Shown here piece after piece: positions 1 through 8,971 of a stretch of DNA of 64,000 nucleotides. Positions within the stretch are counted from its first letter, which is position 1, and the number at the start of each line of letters is the position of its first letter. Source of the DNA: Ruminococcus sp. HUN007 (lineage in GTDB: Bacteria; Bacillota; Clostridia; Oscillospirales; Ruminococcaceae); contig NZ_JOOA01000001.1 in NCBI RefSeq assembly GCF_000712055.1, forward strand, positions 434,001 through 498,000, given 5' to 3'. Position numbers and translations under genes: made by a program. Below the pieces are notes generated by a model that saw only the letters and a program-made list of their open reading frames with translations, was not told the origin of the DNA and ran no database searches.

Positions 1-32
1 TATGCCGTGAAAAGACCTTTTTATGACGTGAA

Positions 33-1397
33 TCACATCATCAGCATAACTGAAAGTGTAAATTCTCTTTCATCAAAGGAAAAATCAATACCGCCGTGAT
101 ATTTTTCAGCTGTATTTTTTATATTAACAAGCCCAAAACCATGTTCGGAGCTGTTCGGTTTGGTTGTTTTAAGAAGTTCACCTTCTGTAACTGTCTGCTT
201 TTCACAGCAGCTGTTCCGTATCGTTATCAGAAATGCATTTTTCTTTTTACAGGATTTCAAAGAAATAAATCTGTTATCTTCAGGACACTTTTCTGCTGCT
301 TCTATAGCATTGTTAAGAGCATTATTCAGAATTATACTCATATCGAGTTCGTGACCGCGGAGACCATCAGGATAATGAAAATCAGATTCAAACATTATTC
401 CGCGTTTCTCAGCTTCATTTCTCTTTTCTGAAATGATAATATCAGATACCGGATTTCCGCTGTTTTCTCCGGCATCTGCATCTATTCGTTCTGAAACCTC
501 ACCGAGATATTTCTCAAAGGCTTCATTTTCTCCGTGCATGTGCAGTCTCTGAAGTACTGTCAGGTGATTACGCATATCATGTCGTATTGCTCTGATATCA
601 CGATACAGGTTCTCAGCCCCGCTGATATAATCGCGGATATTTTCAGTCTGTACTGAAAGCATGGCGTCCTCAATCTCTTTCTGTCCGACCGCTTTGATCT
701 GTTCATAAAAGTAAATGACAATAATAAGAACTGCATACAAAGCAATATAGAATGCTACTGCAGCAAAATCATAAGTTTTAATACTGATATCAGCCGAATC
801 CACACTGTTAAAGTAAAGTGCGGTCCGGTAACTGAAAACACCGACAATACTTGGAAGAATAAGTATCAGCGCTTCCTTTATGCTCATTTTTTCATCTTTG
901 CTGATATATACTTTATGAAAAATTCTGATAAGAACATACATTACTCCGGCGATAATTACTGCTTCTATGATGTTAAAAATAATATCCATCAGAATAAGGT
1001 GAGATCCGTCAGCAAACCATTCAGTAAATAATCCTGATATCCGGACATGAAGTTTTAACCATAATGCCGTACTTATCGCTCCTGTAAACCAGCGTATCGA
1101 AAAAAATGAAAACATAAGAAAGACCTTCTGAGCTTTGTTTTTTCTGTCGAACAAAGTAAATACTGAAAATGCTGCTGCATCTGCCAGTGCATATGCTATA
1201 AGATTACTGAATTCAAATGGTTTGAGAAAAAACACGAGCATTATGATCTCATACACAGCACCTGAAACAAATCGCGCAGTTTTAAGTTTTGTAAATGGTT
1301 TCAGAAACCCTGTCAGTCCGACAGAATAAACAGTGATAGTCATTATTATGGTGAGCATAAGACTGATGTTCATATATTCTGTAAGAACGCTATTCAT
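33..1397 (-). CDS. GHKL-type sensor histidine kinase (AgrC-like)
   Basis: A 454-residue membrane sensor kinase. The first ~235 residues are strongly hydrophobic, with about six predicted membrane segments, and act as the sensor. The phosphoacceptor helix carries the RHDMRNH motif near residue 273, the form typical of GHKL kinases. The ATPase domain follows, with an N box (LNNALNNAIEAAE) and a G box (GFGLVNIKNTAEKYHGG). Its start overlaps the end of the LytTR regulator gene upstream by 8 bases, so the two are co-translated as a two-component pair. The layout matches peptide-sensing AgrC kinases, but no agrB or agrD gene lies within the window, so the signal is unknown. Confidence 0.9.
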   Translation of the reverse strand: MNSVLTEYMNISLMLTIIMTITVYSVGLTGFLKPFTKLKTARFVSGAVYEIIMLVFFLKPFEFSNLIAYALADAAAFSVFTLFDRKNKAQKVFLMFSFFSIRWFTGAISTALWLKLHVRISGLFTEWFADGSHLILMDIIFNIIEAVIIAGVMYVLIRIFHKVYISKDEKMSIKEALILILPSIVGVFSYRTALYFNSVDSADISIKTYDFAAVAFYIALYAVLIIVIYFYEQIKAVGQKEIEDAMLSVQTENIRDYISGAENLYRDIRAIRHDMRNHLTVLQRLHMHGENEAFEKYLGEVSERIDADAGENSGNPVSDIIISEKRNEAEKRGIMFESDFHYPDGLRGHELDMSIILNNALNNAIEAAEKCPEDNRFISLKSCKKKNAFLITIRNSCCEKQTVTEGELLKTTKPNSSEHGFGLVNIKNTAEKYHGGIDFSFDEREFTLSVMLMM

Positions 1398-2103
1398 CTT
1401 TGTTCTCCGTTTTTATATAATTCATGTATGACCTTACAAGTTCAGGATATCTCTTTTTTGAAAGCAGAATACTGTCTCCGTTATCCATTATTACTTCAGA
1501 AGAAGTGTATTTTTCAAGATACCGCAGATTGATAAGATACGAACGATGTGTACGGAAAAATGTTCTGTCAGTTTGTTTTTCAAATTTACCAATGCGTTCA
1601 CGATATTCAATTTTCCCTTTTAACGTATGCAGAATCAGAATATGATCCAGCGCTTCAGCGTAAATAATTTCTCCAAGTGAAAGTTTTGCGGTGGTTCCGC
1701 CTGACTTCACAATAATAGTTTTATCGTTTTCAGAGTTCAGTTCAGATCTGCAGCTGATGTCGGCTGCTTTTTTTATGATCTCACTAAGTCTTTCTTCTGA
1801 AACAGGCTTAACAAGGAAATGAAAAGCTCCTACATCAAATGCTTCAAAAACACGGTTTTCATATGCAGTCACAAAGATAATAACAGCCTTACAGCCGTAA
1901 TCACGAAGTTTTGCAGCTACCTGCATTCCGTCAGTACCATGCAGTTCTATATCAAGAAATATTATTTCAAATTCATTATACGATTTGATCAGTTCTTCAC
2001 CCGATAAAAACTCCGTCACAGATGCATCCGAATAAATCTTCTTTATTTTTTCCGAGATGTCCCTGCAGATTTCCTTTTCATCATCACAGACAGCAAACCT
2101 CAC
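1390..2103 (-). CDS. LytTR-family response regulator
   Basis: A 237-residue regulator. The N-terminal receiver domain has the acidic pair in AVCDDE (residues 8-9), the phosphoacceptor Asp in IIFLDIELHG (about residue 52), and the conserved Lys of the LVKPV loop. The C-terminal ~100 residues form a LytTR DNA-binding domain (RTHRSYLINL and ILLSKKRYPELV motifs). The start is GTG at 2101-2103, preceded by GGGGAGGG at the right distance. It lies directly upstream of the GHKL kinase gene, overlapping it by 8 bases. Its leader holds two hairpins (2131-2157 and 2167-2185). LytTR proteins usually bind paired direct repeats; I did not find a convincing pair here. Confidence 0.9.
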   Translation of the reverse strand: MRFAVCDDEKEICRDISEKIKKIYSDASVTEFLSGEELIKSYNEFEIIFLDIELHGTDGMQVAAKLRDYGCKAVIIFVTAYENRVFEAFDVGAFHFLVKPVSEERLSEIIKKAADISCRSELNSENDKTIIVKSGGTTAKLSLGEIIYAEALDHILILHTLKGKIEYRERIGKFEKQTDRTFFRTHRSYLINLRYLEKYTSSEVIMDNGDSILLSKKRYPELVRSYMNYIKTENKDE

Positions 2104-2130
2104 CGTTACCCTCCCCTTTTCATAAATAGC

Positions 2131-2185
2131 AATGTCGGGCGCGAAGAGTCCGACATTACCTTTTCTACTGAAGCGCAGCTTCAGT
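2131..2185 (-). promoter_or_regulatory. Two hairpins in the leader of the LytTR/GHKL operon
   Basis: Two perfect stems with 8-base arms lie between the likely promoter (a TATAAT-like box near 2200) and the GTG start of the response regulator. Stem one is AATGTCGG/CCGACATT (2131-2138 with 2150-2157). Stem two is ACTGAAGC/GCTTCAGT (2167-2174 with 2178-2185). Neither is followed by a U run, so they are not plain terminators. They may stabilise the mRNA or act in attenuation; this is inference. Confidence 0.4.
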
Positions 2186-2232
2186 GATTGTCTTTATATT
2201 ATACAGTATTTCGTATATAAATCTATAGTATT

Positions 2233-2265
2233 AAAAAATCAGTACGGTCGATAAACCATACTGAT
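2233..2265 (-). terminator. Terminator after the 63-residue small gene
   Basis: Arms ATCAGTACGGT (2239-2249) and ACCATACTGAT (2255-2265) pair with one G-T wobble. On the minus strand the stem is followed by six T (the A run at 2233-2238). It lies just downstream of the small gene ending at 2353 and before the LytTR operon. Confidence 0.65.
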
Positions 2266-2352
2266 AATTCTCTTTGTTATTACAAAAGCAAATACATGAA
2301 CTTGCAGCTTGCGTCATAACGCGGTTTCAGACGCTTGTGTAAATCTTTTTCT

Positions 2353-2544
2353 TCATCTTCCGGTAAACATCTTCCTATGCTTCTCCCTTTCTATCAGCAT
2401 CTGTCTTTCAAGCTCGTCAGCTTCTTGCTCCATTTTATCCCAATCAGGCGCAGGAGTAGAAAGAATTGTTCTGAAAATTCTCGTTCCGAGATCCTTCGGG
2501 AGATTCGTCATGTTAGGTTTACCAAATTCAGTTGTAGTAGCCAT
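2353..2544 (-). CDS. Small conserved-looking protein of 63 residues, function unknown
   Basis: I do not recognise a family. The protein is hydrophilic: a Thr/Pro-rich start, then a charged helical C-terminal half (KMEQEADELERQMLIEREKH) likely to form a single amphipathic or coiled-coil helix. It has no signal peptide or membrane segment. The support for a real gene is context: AAAGGAGG sits 6 bases before the ATG, it is flanked by intrinsic terminators on both sides (2233-2265 and 2605-2638), and nothing on the other strand competes. It is a monocistronic unit between the valS-folC operon and the two-component system. Confidence 0.6.
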   Translation of the reverse strand: MATTTEFGKPNMTNLPKDLGTRIFRTILSTPAPDWDKMEQEADELERQMLIEREKHRKMFTGR

Positions 2545-2604
2545 ATGAGTCCTCCTTTCAAGCTCTTTTGTATATTATACATCAAATCCAGGAAAAATGC
2601 AACC

Positions 2605-2638
2605 AAAAAACGGCGAACTCATTGAGTCGCCGTTTTTT
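2605..2638. terminator. Bidirectional terminator downstream of folC
   Basis: CGGCGA (2611-2616) pairs with TCGCCG (2627-2632), extended by CTC/GAG around a small loop. A6 precedes and T6 follows, so it works on both strands. It most directly ends the leftward valS-folC transcript. Confidence 0.75.
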
Positions 2639-2667
2639 ATGTTAATAATGATTTCCGAGATTTACGT

Positions 2668-3909
2668 TCAGATCATCTTTCTGAAAAGCTCTGTCATGTA
2701 GAGTGAGCCGCAGATGACTATCGGGCAGTTTTCGGATTTTGCTATCATCTTTGCAAGACGGAGAGCATTATCAATTGGTGAAACGTATTTTTCACAGGTG
2801 ATCATGGATGCGAGGGTCTCGCGGTCTACGGAATTGTATGCGAAGCCGTCTGTGCAGACAACTGCTTTGGCGTAGGATGAAAGGAGCATTGCTGCTGACT
2901 TTGAATCCTTGGTACTTACCATGCCGAAGATGAATACCGGACGTACAATGTTCATGGAAGTAAGTGCCGAAAGAAGAGCACTTATACCTGCAGGATTGTG
3001 TCCGCCGTCGATAACTATGTCGGGATCGCCCTTTATATGTTCGACTCTTGAAAGTACCTGTACTTCGGAAAACGCTTTCTGAATATTCTTTTCGCCTATT
3101 TCAAAGCCTTCAGCTTCGATAACTTCAAGTGCCTTGAGTGCGGTTGCAGCGTTTATAATCTGATGTCTGCCGTGCATTTTAAGGTCATACTTTGCACAGT
3201 TGTACTCAAAATGTCCGCCTGTTTCATCAGTGTCAATGTTTTCAAGCTCATCTTCAAGAGGCATTATCAAAAGTGAATCCTTGAAAATACACTCCTTCTG
3301 AAAGATCTGCATGACCTGTCTGTTATCCCATGAGATAACCACCGGTCTTCCCCTTTTGATTATACCCGCCTTCTGCATGGCGATCTCATGAACAGTCTTT
3401 CCGAGAATGTCGGTATGATCAAGTGAAATAGAGGTAATGACCGAGACGATCGGTTCTTCTATGATGTTCGTGCAGTCGAGAAGTCCGCCTATTCCCGCTT
3501 CAAGGAATACGATATCACATTTTTCCTCTGCAAAGTAGAGCATGGCTATGGCCATTGTGATCTCAAACTGTGAGTAAAGATCCTCACCTGCTGCTTGTGA
3601 AACTCTGGTGCAGTACTTCGCAACAGCTTCCTCAGGTATGTTCTGCGAATTGATCCTGATACGGTCCTCATAGACACGCATGAACGGTGAAGTGAACTGA
3701 CCTGTCTTATAGCCGGCATTTATTAAGGACTGCGACATGAGCTCAAGAGTTGAGCCCTTGCCGTTAGTACCTGCTATGTGAACAAATTTTAAATTTTTAT
3801 GCGGATCACCGAGCTTTGCCATGAGTGTTTCAGCACGGCTTAAGTCTCTGACCTTTCCGCCGGATTTGGTATATCCGTCGATATACGCTCTCGCTTCTTT
3901 ATAGTCCAT
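2668..3909 (-). CDS. folC: Bifunctional folylpolyglutamate synthase / dihydrofolate synthase
   Basis: A 413-residue Mur-ligase family enzyme that adds glutamate to dihydropteroate or tetrahydrofolate using ATP, in the cytoplasm. The nucleotide loop HIAGTNGKGST lies near residue 50. Later family motifs include LDHTDILG (central domain) and IDGGHNPAGI at the start of the glutamate ligase C-terminal domain. Length is normal. The ATG overlaps the valS stop codon by one base (TAATG), so translation is coupled to valS. Pairing of valS and folC is common in Firmicutes. Confidence 0.95.
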   Translation of the reverse strand: MDYKEARAYIDGYTKSGGKVRDLSRAETLMAKLGDPHKNLKFVHIAGTNGKGSTLELMSQSLINAGYKTGQFTSPFMRVYEDRIRINSQNIPEEAVAKYCTRVSQAAGEDLYSQFEITMAIAMLYFAEEKCDIVFLEAGIGGLLDCTNIIEEPIVSVITSISLDHTDILGKTVHEIAMQKAGIIKRGRPVVISWDNRQVMQIFQKECIFKDSLLIMPLEDELENIDTDETGGHFEYNCAKYDLKMHGRHQIINAATALKALEVIEAEGFEIGEKNIQKAFSEVQVLSRVEHIKGDPDIVIDGGHNPAGISALLSALTSMNIVRPVFIFGMVSTKDSKSAAMLLSSYAKAVVCTDGFAYNSVDRETLASMITCEKYVSPIDNALRLAKMIAKSENCPIVICGSLYMTELFRKMI

Positions 3910-6527
3910 TATTTAAAGCTCTCGATAGACTGGTTGATCTTCTGCATCTTTTCCTCTGCCTTTGCAAGCTTTGCCTTTTCAGCTTCGATAAGCTTTTCAG
4001 GAGCCTTTGCAACGAATCCAGGATTGTTGAGCTTTCCTGAGAGGAAGTCGATGTCCTTCTGAACCTTTTCCTTTTCCTTTGTAAGACGTGCAATTTCCTT
4101 GTCCTTGTCAACGAGTTCGTTCATCGGGATAAATGCTCTTGCACTGTCTGTTACTGCAGTTACTGCATCTTCAAGTTCAATCTTTGAATCAACCTTTACT
4201 GATGAAGCAAACGCAAGCTTTTCAAAGAACATTGAGCAACTTTCGAAAAGATCCTTAAGCTCTGTTTCGATGAATACCTGTGCCTTTACTGACGGAGGTA
4301 TATTCATTTCTGTTCTTCTGTTTCTGATCTCACGGATAACAGCGATTACCTTCTCGAATGCTTCCTCTTCAGCCTTGTATGAGAGTGATTCCTCGAATAC
4401 AGGGAACTTTTCAAGCATGAGAGGTGTCTTTCCGTCTGTGAGTGTCTGCCAGATCTCTTCAGTTATGAAAGGCATGAACGGGTGGAGGAGCTTGAGCATT
4501 CCCTGCATGATGAATACAAGAACAGCCTGTGCTGAATCCTTTGTTTCGCCGCCTGCCATGATTCTTGGCTTTGTAAGCTCGATGTACCAGTCGCAGTAAA
4601 CATCCCAGATGAAGTCGTAGAGCTTTGATACTGCCACACCGAGTTCATATCCTTCAAGGTTGTCATTAACAGCCTTTGCAAGATCATTGAACTTGCTGAT
4701 GATCCACTTGTCCTCGATAGTGAGGTTTTCCGGAAGTCCTGTGAACTTAAAGTCTTCAGGAAGGTTCATCATAACGAAACGTGAAGCGTTCCAGATCTTG
4801 TTTGCGAAGTTTCTTGAAGCCTTTACCTTTTCATCGCTGTAACGCATGTCGTTACCCGGAGCATTACCTGTTGCAAGAGTAAATCTGAGTGCGTCAGCAC
4901 CGTATTCAGCGATAACTTCAAGCGGGTCGATACCGTTGCCGAGTGACTTGGACATCTTTCTGCCCTGTGAGTCACGTACAAGACCGTGAATGAGAACTGT
5001 ATCGAAAGGTACCTTGCCCATGTGCTCGATACCTGAGAACATCATTCTTACTACCCAGAAGAAGATGATGTCGTAACCTGTAACGAGAGTGTTTGTAGGA
5101 TAGAAGAAGTCAAGGTCATCAGTCTTGTCCGGCCAGCCGAGTGTTGAGAACGGCCAGAGTGCTGAACTGAACCATGTGTCAAGAGTATCAGGATCCTGAC
5201 GCATCGGCTTGCCGCACTTAGGACAAACTGCTGAGTTTTCCTTTGTAACTACCATTTCACCGCAGTCATCGCAGTAGAATGCAGGAATCTGATGGCCCCA
5301 CCAGAGCTGACGTGAAATACACCAGTCCTTGATGTTTTCAAGCCAGTGGAAATAGATCTTGTTGAAACGTTCAGGAACGAACTTTGTTTCGTTGTTCTTT
5401 ACAGCATCGATAGCAGGCTTTGCAAGAGGTTCCATCTTAACGAACCACTGCTTTGAAACTCTTGGTTCAACTGTTGTTGAGCAGCGGTAGCATGTACCTA
5501 CGTTGTGGCTGTAGTCTTCTATTCTTACAAGTGCGCCTTCGGCTTCGAGGTCAGCAACGATAGCCTTTCTTGCTTCGTATCTGTCCATGCCTGCGTACTT
5601 AGGATATTCTTCTGTGATCTTTGCGTCGTCTGTCATGACGTTGAGTACAGGAAGATTGTGACGGAGACCTACTTCAAAGTCGTTAGGGTCGTGAGCAGGA
5701 GTGATCTTAACAACACCTGTACCGAAGTCCATTTCAACATAATCGTCAGCGATGATCGGGATCTCTCTGTGAACGAGAGGAAGAATTACGTTCTTGCCTA
5801 CAAGATCCTTGTATCTTTCATCGTTCGGGTTTACTGCAACAGCTGTATCGCCGAGGAGTGTTTCCGGACGTGTTGTAGCGAGTTCGATATAGCCTGAACC
5901 GTCAGCAAGCTTATATCTGAGGTGCCAGAAATGTCCTGCCTGATCCTCGTATTCAACTTCGGCATCAGAGATGGATGTCTTACACTTAGGGCACCAGTTG
6001 ATGATTCTTTCACCGCGGTAGATAAGGCCCTTGTCATATAACTTAACGAAAACTTCCTTAACAGCCTTGTTACAGCCTTCGTCCATTGTGAAGCGTTCTC
6101 TTGACCAGTCACATGAAGAACCGAGCTTCTTGAGCTGTTCAACGATACGTCCGCCGTACTGTTCCTTCCACTTCCATGCACGTTCCATGAATCCGTCACG
6201 GCCGATCTGTTCCTTGGTAACGCCTTCTTTTCTCATTGCTTCAACGATCTTGGCTTCTGTTGCAATGGAAGCGTGGTCAGTACCAGGAAGCCAGAGAGTA
6301 GCATAGCCTGACATTCTCTTGTATCTTATAAGGATATCCTGAAGTGTTTCGTCAAGGGCATGTCCCATGTGGAGCTGGCCTGTGATGTTCGGAGGCGGGA
6401 TAACGATAGTATACGGCTTCTTTGTTCTGTCAGCTTCTGCTCTGAAGCATCCGCCGTCGTTCCAGTATTTGTAGATCCTGTCCTCAAAGTTACCAGGAAT
6501 ATAAACTTTATCAAGTTCTTTTTTCAT
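3909..6527 (-). CDS. valS: Valyl-tRNA synthetase
   Basis: Class I aminoacyl-tRNA synthetase charging tRNA-Val, about 872 residues. The HIGH box appears as HMGH in PNITGQLHMGHALD near residue 50, and KMSKS as GRKMSKSLGNG near residue 525. An editing domain lies between them, with TTRPETLLGDTAV. The C-terminal coiled coil (DKDKEIARLTKEKEKVQKDI) is the usual tRNA-contacting tail. I chose the ATG at 6525-6527 because AGAAGG lies 12 bases upstream. The in-frame ATG at 6537-6539 abuts that site and would add only MIFV. Short zinc-site-like CxxC pairs are present (CDDCGE, CPKCGK). No T-box is visible in the short upstream region. Confidence 0.96.
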   Translation of the reverse strand: MKKELDKVYIPGNFEDRIYKYWNDGGCFRAEADRTKKPYTIVIPPPNITGQLHMGHALDETLQDILIRYKRMSGYATLWLPGTDHASIATEAKIVEAMRKEGVTKEQIGRDGFMERAWKWKEQYGGRIVEQLKKLGSSCDWSRERFTMDEGCNKAVKEVFVKLYDKGLIYRGERIINWCPKCKTSISDAEVEYEDQAGHFWHLRYKLADGSGYIELATTRPETLLGDTAVAVNPNDERYKDLVGKNVILPLVHREIPIIADDYVEMDFGTGVVKITPAHDPNDFEVGLRHNLPVLNVMTDDAKITEEYPKYAGMDRYEARKAIVADLEAEGALVRIEDYSHNVGTCYRCSTTVEPRVSKQWFVKMEPLAKPAIDAVKNNETKFVPERFNKIYFHWLENIKDWCISRQLWWGHQIPAFYCDDCGEMVVTKENSAVCPKCGKPMRQDPDTLDTWFSSALWPFSTLGWPDKTDDLDFFYPTNTLVTGYDIIFFWVVRMMFSGIEHMGKVPFDTVLIHGLVRDSQGRKMSKSLGNGIDPLEVIAEYGADALRFTLATGNAPGNDMRYSDEKVKASRNFANKIWNASRFVMMNLPEDFKFTGLPENLTIEDKWIISKFNDLAKAVNDNLEGYELGVAVSKLYDFIWDVYCDWYIELTKPRIMAGGETKDSAQAVLVFIMQGMLKLLHPFMPFITEEIWQTLTDGKTPLMLEKFPVFEESLSYKAEEEAFEKVIAVIREIRNRRTEMNIPPSVKAQVFIETELKDLFESCSMFFEKLAFASSVKVDSKIELEDAVTAVTDSARAFIPMNELVDKDKEIARLTKEKEKVQKDIDFLSGKLNNPGFVAKAPEKLIEAEKAKLAKAEEKMQKINQSIESFK

Positions 6528-6567
6528 TACAAAAATCATCCTTCTGTTTATTTATTATATGAGATAC

Positions 6568-6640
6568 ACTGATTAAACCGGAAATACGGCTTTGTCGTAT
6601 TCCAATCGGAGGAACTGCGGGACTGAAACCCCGTGCCCAT
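6568..6640. repeat. Degenerate copy of the palindromic intergenic element
   Basis: Starts CACTGATTAAACCGG and holds a hairpin GGAAATACG/CGTATTCC at the position where better copies carry GGAAATCCGG/CCGGATTTCC. Both arms differ from the consensus in matching ways. A remnant of the second GC-rich hairpin follows (GCGGGACTGAAACCCCG). Located between the DUF1015 gene and valS. Confidence 0.55.
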
Positions 6641-6656
6641 GCTGATAAGCTCCTGA

Positions 6657-7922
6657 TTACTCAGTGATCTTTCTTGCTTCTATGTAGTAGCGCTTGTCCC
6701 ATGCGTGACCCATTGAGAAAGTCTTTCTCGGAAGGGCACCGTCACAGATTACTGTCGGGAAAAGTTCTGACTTTGCCATGTCAGGAAGTATGAATCCGAT
6801 GCTTCCGTCGTTCATTGAAAGCTTTTCAACTACTTCTGTTCCGTGGATATAGTCGATCTTTGCTCCGCTCTCCTTCAGGTATCCGTCAAGAAACTGCTGA
6901 AGGCTTCCGACTGTGAGCTTTGAAGAAGGCTTTGTGATACCGACAGTCTTCTTTACGCCCTTTACCACGTATTCAAACTTCTGACTGCAGTCTGCGGCAT
7001 TATCGGTAAGTCCGAGAGCTTCAGTCATTTTCTTCATAAGGTCATCGGTATCGGCTTCAGTCACTATTCTGTGGATAGCCTCAAATTCAAGAGCCGGTGA
7101 ATGAAGATTTACAAGCTCAACAAGAGCATATCTTGCCGGATGAGAACTCATGTCCTTTCCCGGATTGTTTTTCTTAAGCTCCTCGTAGAATTCCTTCGCA
7201 GTTGCAAGTGAGTGGTTTCCGTCACCCATAGCAAATACAAGCGGATTCTTCTCGTCAAGAGAATATTTTTTATTAAATTCCGTAATGTCTGCAAGTCCGT
7301 CAAGAGCCTTAAGTATTTCTGCCTGATCACTTTCAGGTATCAGCCATCCTGATGCGTGACCGCCCTTCTGCATAAGGTCAAAGTCATATACTTTTTCAAG
7401 TTTGTCTTTCTTTCCTGCAAGAGGTTCAATAACTGTTCCCTTTTCATCATCAATAAGGATCATGATGTGCGGAAGTTCAAGTTCAGCACCTCGTCTTACT
7501 GCAATTCTCGGAGGAATTCTTTCGATAACAGTTGCCTCTGTTGCACGAACCGGAGAAACTGAACCTTTTCTGTAGTCATAGTCTTCAAGGTCGATACAGC
7601 CCACAAGACCTGCACGTACTTTTCCGTCGTCCTGTGTTCTTTCAAGGTAGATCATTGAGTTTTTATATTCTCTGAAAATCCCCTTTGAAAGTGCATTCTT
7701 CATTGAAGACTGGATCTTCTTTATACGGTCGGCAACGTCGCTGTCTTCAAGATAAACTTCAGGAAGAATAAGATTATATGCTGAAGGAGCACCTGCCGAT
7801 ATACGTGCTGTCTCCTTCCAGTAGTCAGGTTCGCTTGTATACTGGTCACATGCCACGACTGCCCATTTGCTCATATCTGCGTCTGCCGGCAGAAGAATGT
7901 CTGCATTTCTGAAAGTATTCAT
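6657..7922 (-). CDS. DUF1015 family protein
   Basis: A 421-residue cytosolic protein matching the DUF1015 family of Clostridia, from the characteristic FAMGDGNHSLATAK motif near residue 230, the LIDDEKGTVIEPL segment and the N-terminal WAVVACDQYTSEPDYW. The biochemical role of the family is not established as far as I know; in some Firmicutes it sits beside serine biosynthesis genes, but not here. It is the last gene of the leftward unit, 17 bases after the 310-residue GTPase gene. A palindromic element separates it from valS. Confidence 0.8.
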   Translation of the reverse strand: MNTFRNADILLPADADMSKWAVVACDQYTSEPDYWKETARISAGAPSAYNLILPEVYLEDSDVADRIKKIQSSMKNALSKGIFREYKNSMIYLERTQDDGKVRAGLVGCIDLEDYDYRKGSVSPVRATEATVIERIPPRIAVRRGAELELPHIMILIDDEKGTVIEPLAGKKDKLEKVYDFDLMQKGGHASGWLIPESDQAEILKALDGLADITEFNKKYSLDEKNPLVFAMGDGNHSLATAKEFYEELKKNNPGKDMSSHPARYALVELVNLHSPALEFEAIHRIVTEADTDDLMKKMTEALGLTDNAADCSQKFEYVVKGVKKTVGITKPSSKLTVGSLQQFLDGYLKESGAKIDYIHGTEVVEKLSMNDGSIGFILPDMAKSELFPTVICDGALPRKTFSMGHAWDKRYYIEARKITE

Positions 7923-7939
7923 AAATCACTGCCCTTTCA

Positions 7940-8872
7940 TTAATTAAAGTAAACGTACTCTGAGTCCGGTGCTTCAGCCTTTTCAACGTTCTTTACGTTG
8001 AATACAGGTGAAGGTGCATCCATACCTTCAGGCATTACGAAACGGACATCAGCTGTGACTGTTACCCAGTCTCCTTCAACGATCTTCACGTCACCGGGAG
8101 CCACGCAGAGAAGCTTGAGATATTCAAGGTCATCTGCACAGCACTGCATAGCGTAGCGGTAAACAAGGAAACTTGTCATAGGATAGCCCTTAGGCCTTGT
8201 TATCTGTCCCTTGAACTGAACGGTTTTGTTATTGTATCTTTCACAGTTTTCAAAAATATCAATAAACCAGAGACCGAAGTCCATGTCTTCTATTTTTACA
8301 ACAGGAGCGTCAATATCGAAAGGAAGCTCATCCAGTTCATCGTCTGCCGTTCCGTCGTTTCTTAAGAACATGAGTGAAGCCTCAGGATTTAAAGACTTTA
8401 CGACAGCACGAAGATTAAGCTTCTTTGTGTTTTCGTCACAGCGGTTGAATACAACGACCGTTGCATACTTAAACTGTTCGTTCATGATCTGGCGCATGCA
8501 TCTGAGCTGTTCATCAAACTTTGATGCATCGATCATAGCTGATATCTGAACTATATCCCAGTTCTCAGGCCATTCAAGCTCCATAAGCTCGTCAACGCTC
8601 TGCATACAGTTGTTTTCAAGAAGAACAGCTGTCGGGGTTTCATTTCTTTCAATGTCCTGAATGTACATGGATGTGAGGTCATCCTTGTTTTCCACCATGT
8701 AAAGCACAACATTGTCCGCAAGGTTTTCGTATTCGGTAAAACCGTCTTCACAGCAGATGATAACGACCTTTTCCTGTTCCTTAAAGAAATCCTGTGTAAG
8801 CCATCTCTGGATCATGGTCGTCTTGCCGCTCTCGACAAATCCAGTAAATATAAATACCGGAGTTGGTTCCAT
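7940..8872 (-). CDS. COG0523/G3E-like P-loop GTPase, 310 residues
   Basis: An N-terminal P-loop FTGFVESGKTTM (residues 9-20) opens a G3E-type fold, followed by VVIICCEDGFTEY and a VVVFNRCDEN segment near residue 160 that fits the NKxD guanine-specificity position. There is no GCICC metal motif and no His-rich loop, unlike the neighbour at 8972. The C-terminal third (VQFKGQITRPKGYPMTSFLVYRYAMQCC) resembles an OB-like domain. Gene order with the CobW-like partner suggests the two work together, perhaps in metal delivery or as an assembled GTPase pair; this is inference. Confidence 0.7.
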   Translation of the reverse strand: MEPTPVFIFTGFVESGKTTMIQRWLTQDFFKEQEKVVIICCEDGFTEYENLADNVVLYMVENKDDLTSMYIQDIERNETPTAVLLENNCMQSVDELMELEWPENWDIVQISAMIDASKFDEQLRCMRQIMNEQFKYATVVVFNRCDENTKKLNLRAVVKSLNPEASLMFLRNDGTADDELDELPFDIDAPVVKIEDMDFGLWFIDIFENCERYNNKTVQFKGQITRPKGYPMTSFLVYRYAMQCCADDLEYLKLLCVAPGDVKIVEGDWVTVTADVRFVMPEGMDAPSPVFNVKNVEKAEAPDSEYVYFN

Positions 8873-8910
8873 TATTTATCGCTCCTTTGCTATAGTGATC
8901 AGTAAGCCGA

Positions 8911-8951
8911 TATCTGATTAAACAGTACATCCGGTTCCGCCGGATGTACTG
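8911..8951. repeat. Partial palindromic element (single hairpin)
   Basis: CTGATTAAA is followed by a perfect 12-base-arm hairpin CAGTACATCCGG/CCGGATGTACTG (8923-8934 with 8940-8951). The lead-in and hairpin position match the first half of the family at 21001 and 28775, but the arm sequence differs with both sides changed together. It sits between two GTPase genes read leftward and may also slow or end transcription. Confidence 0.55.
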
Positions 8952-8971
8952 AAGCCGGGACATGTCACGCT

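Noticed and set aside
33..2103. Agr-type quorum-sensing locus
   Set aside because: Kinase and regulator fit the type, but no agrB processing protease or agrD peptide gene is visible nearby.
6528..6656. T-box leader for valS
   Set aside because: The region is too short and lacks the T-box core and specifier stem; it is mostly a decayed palindromic element.
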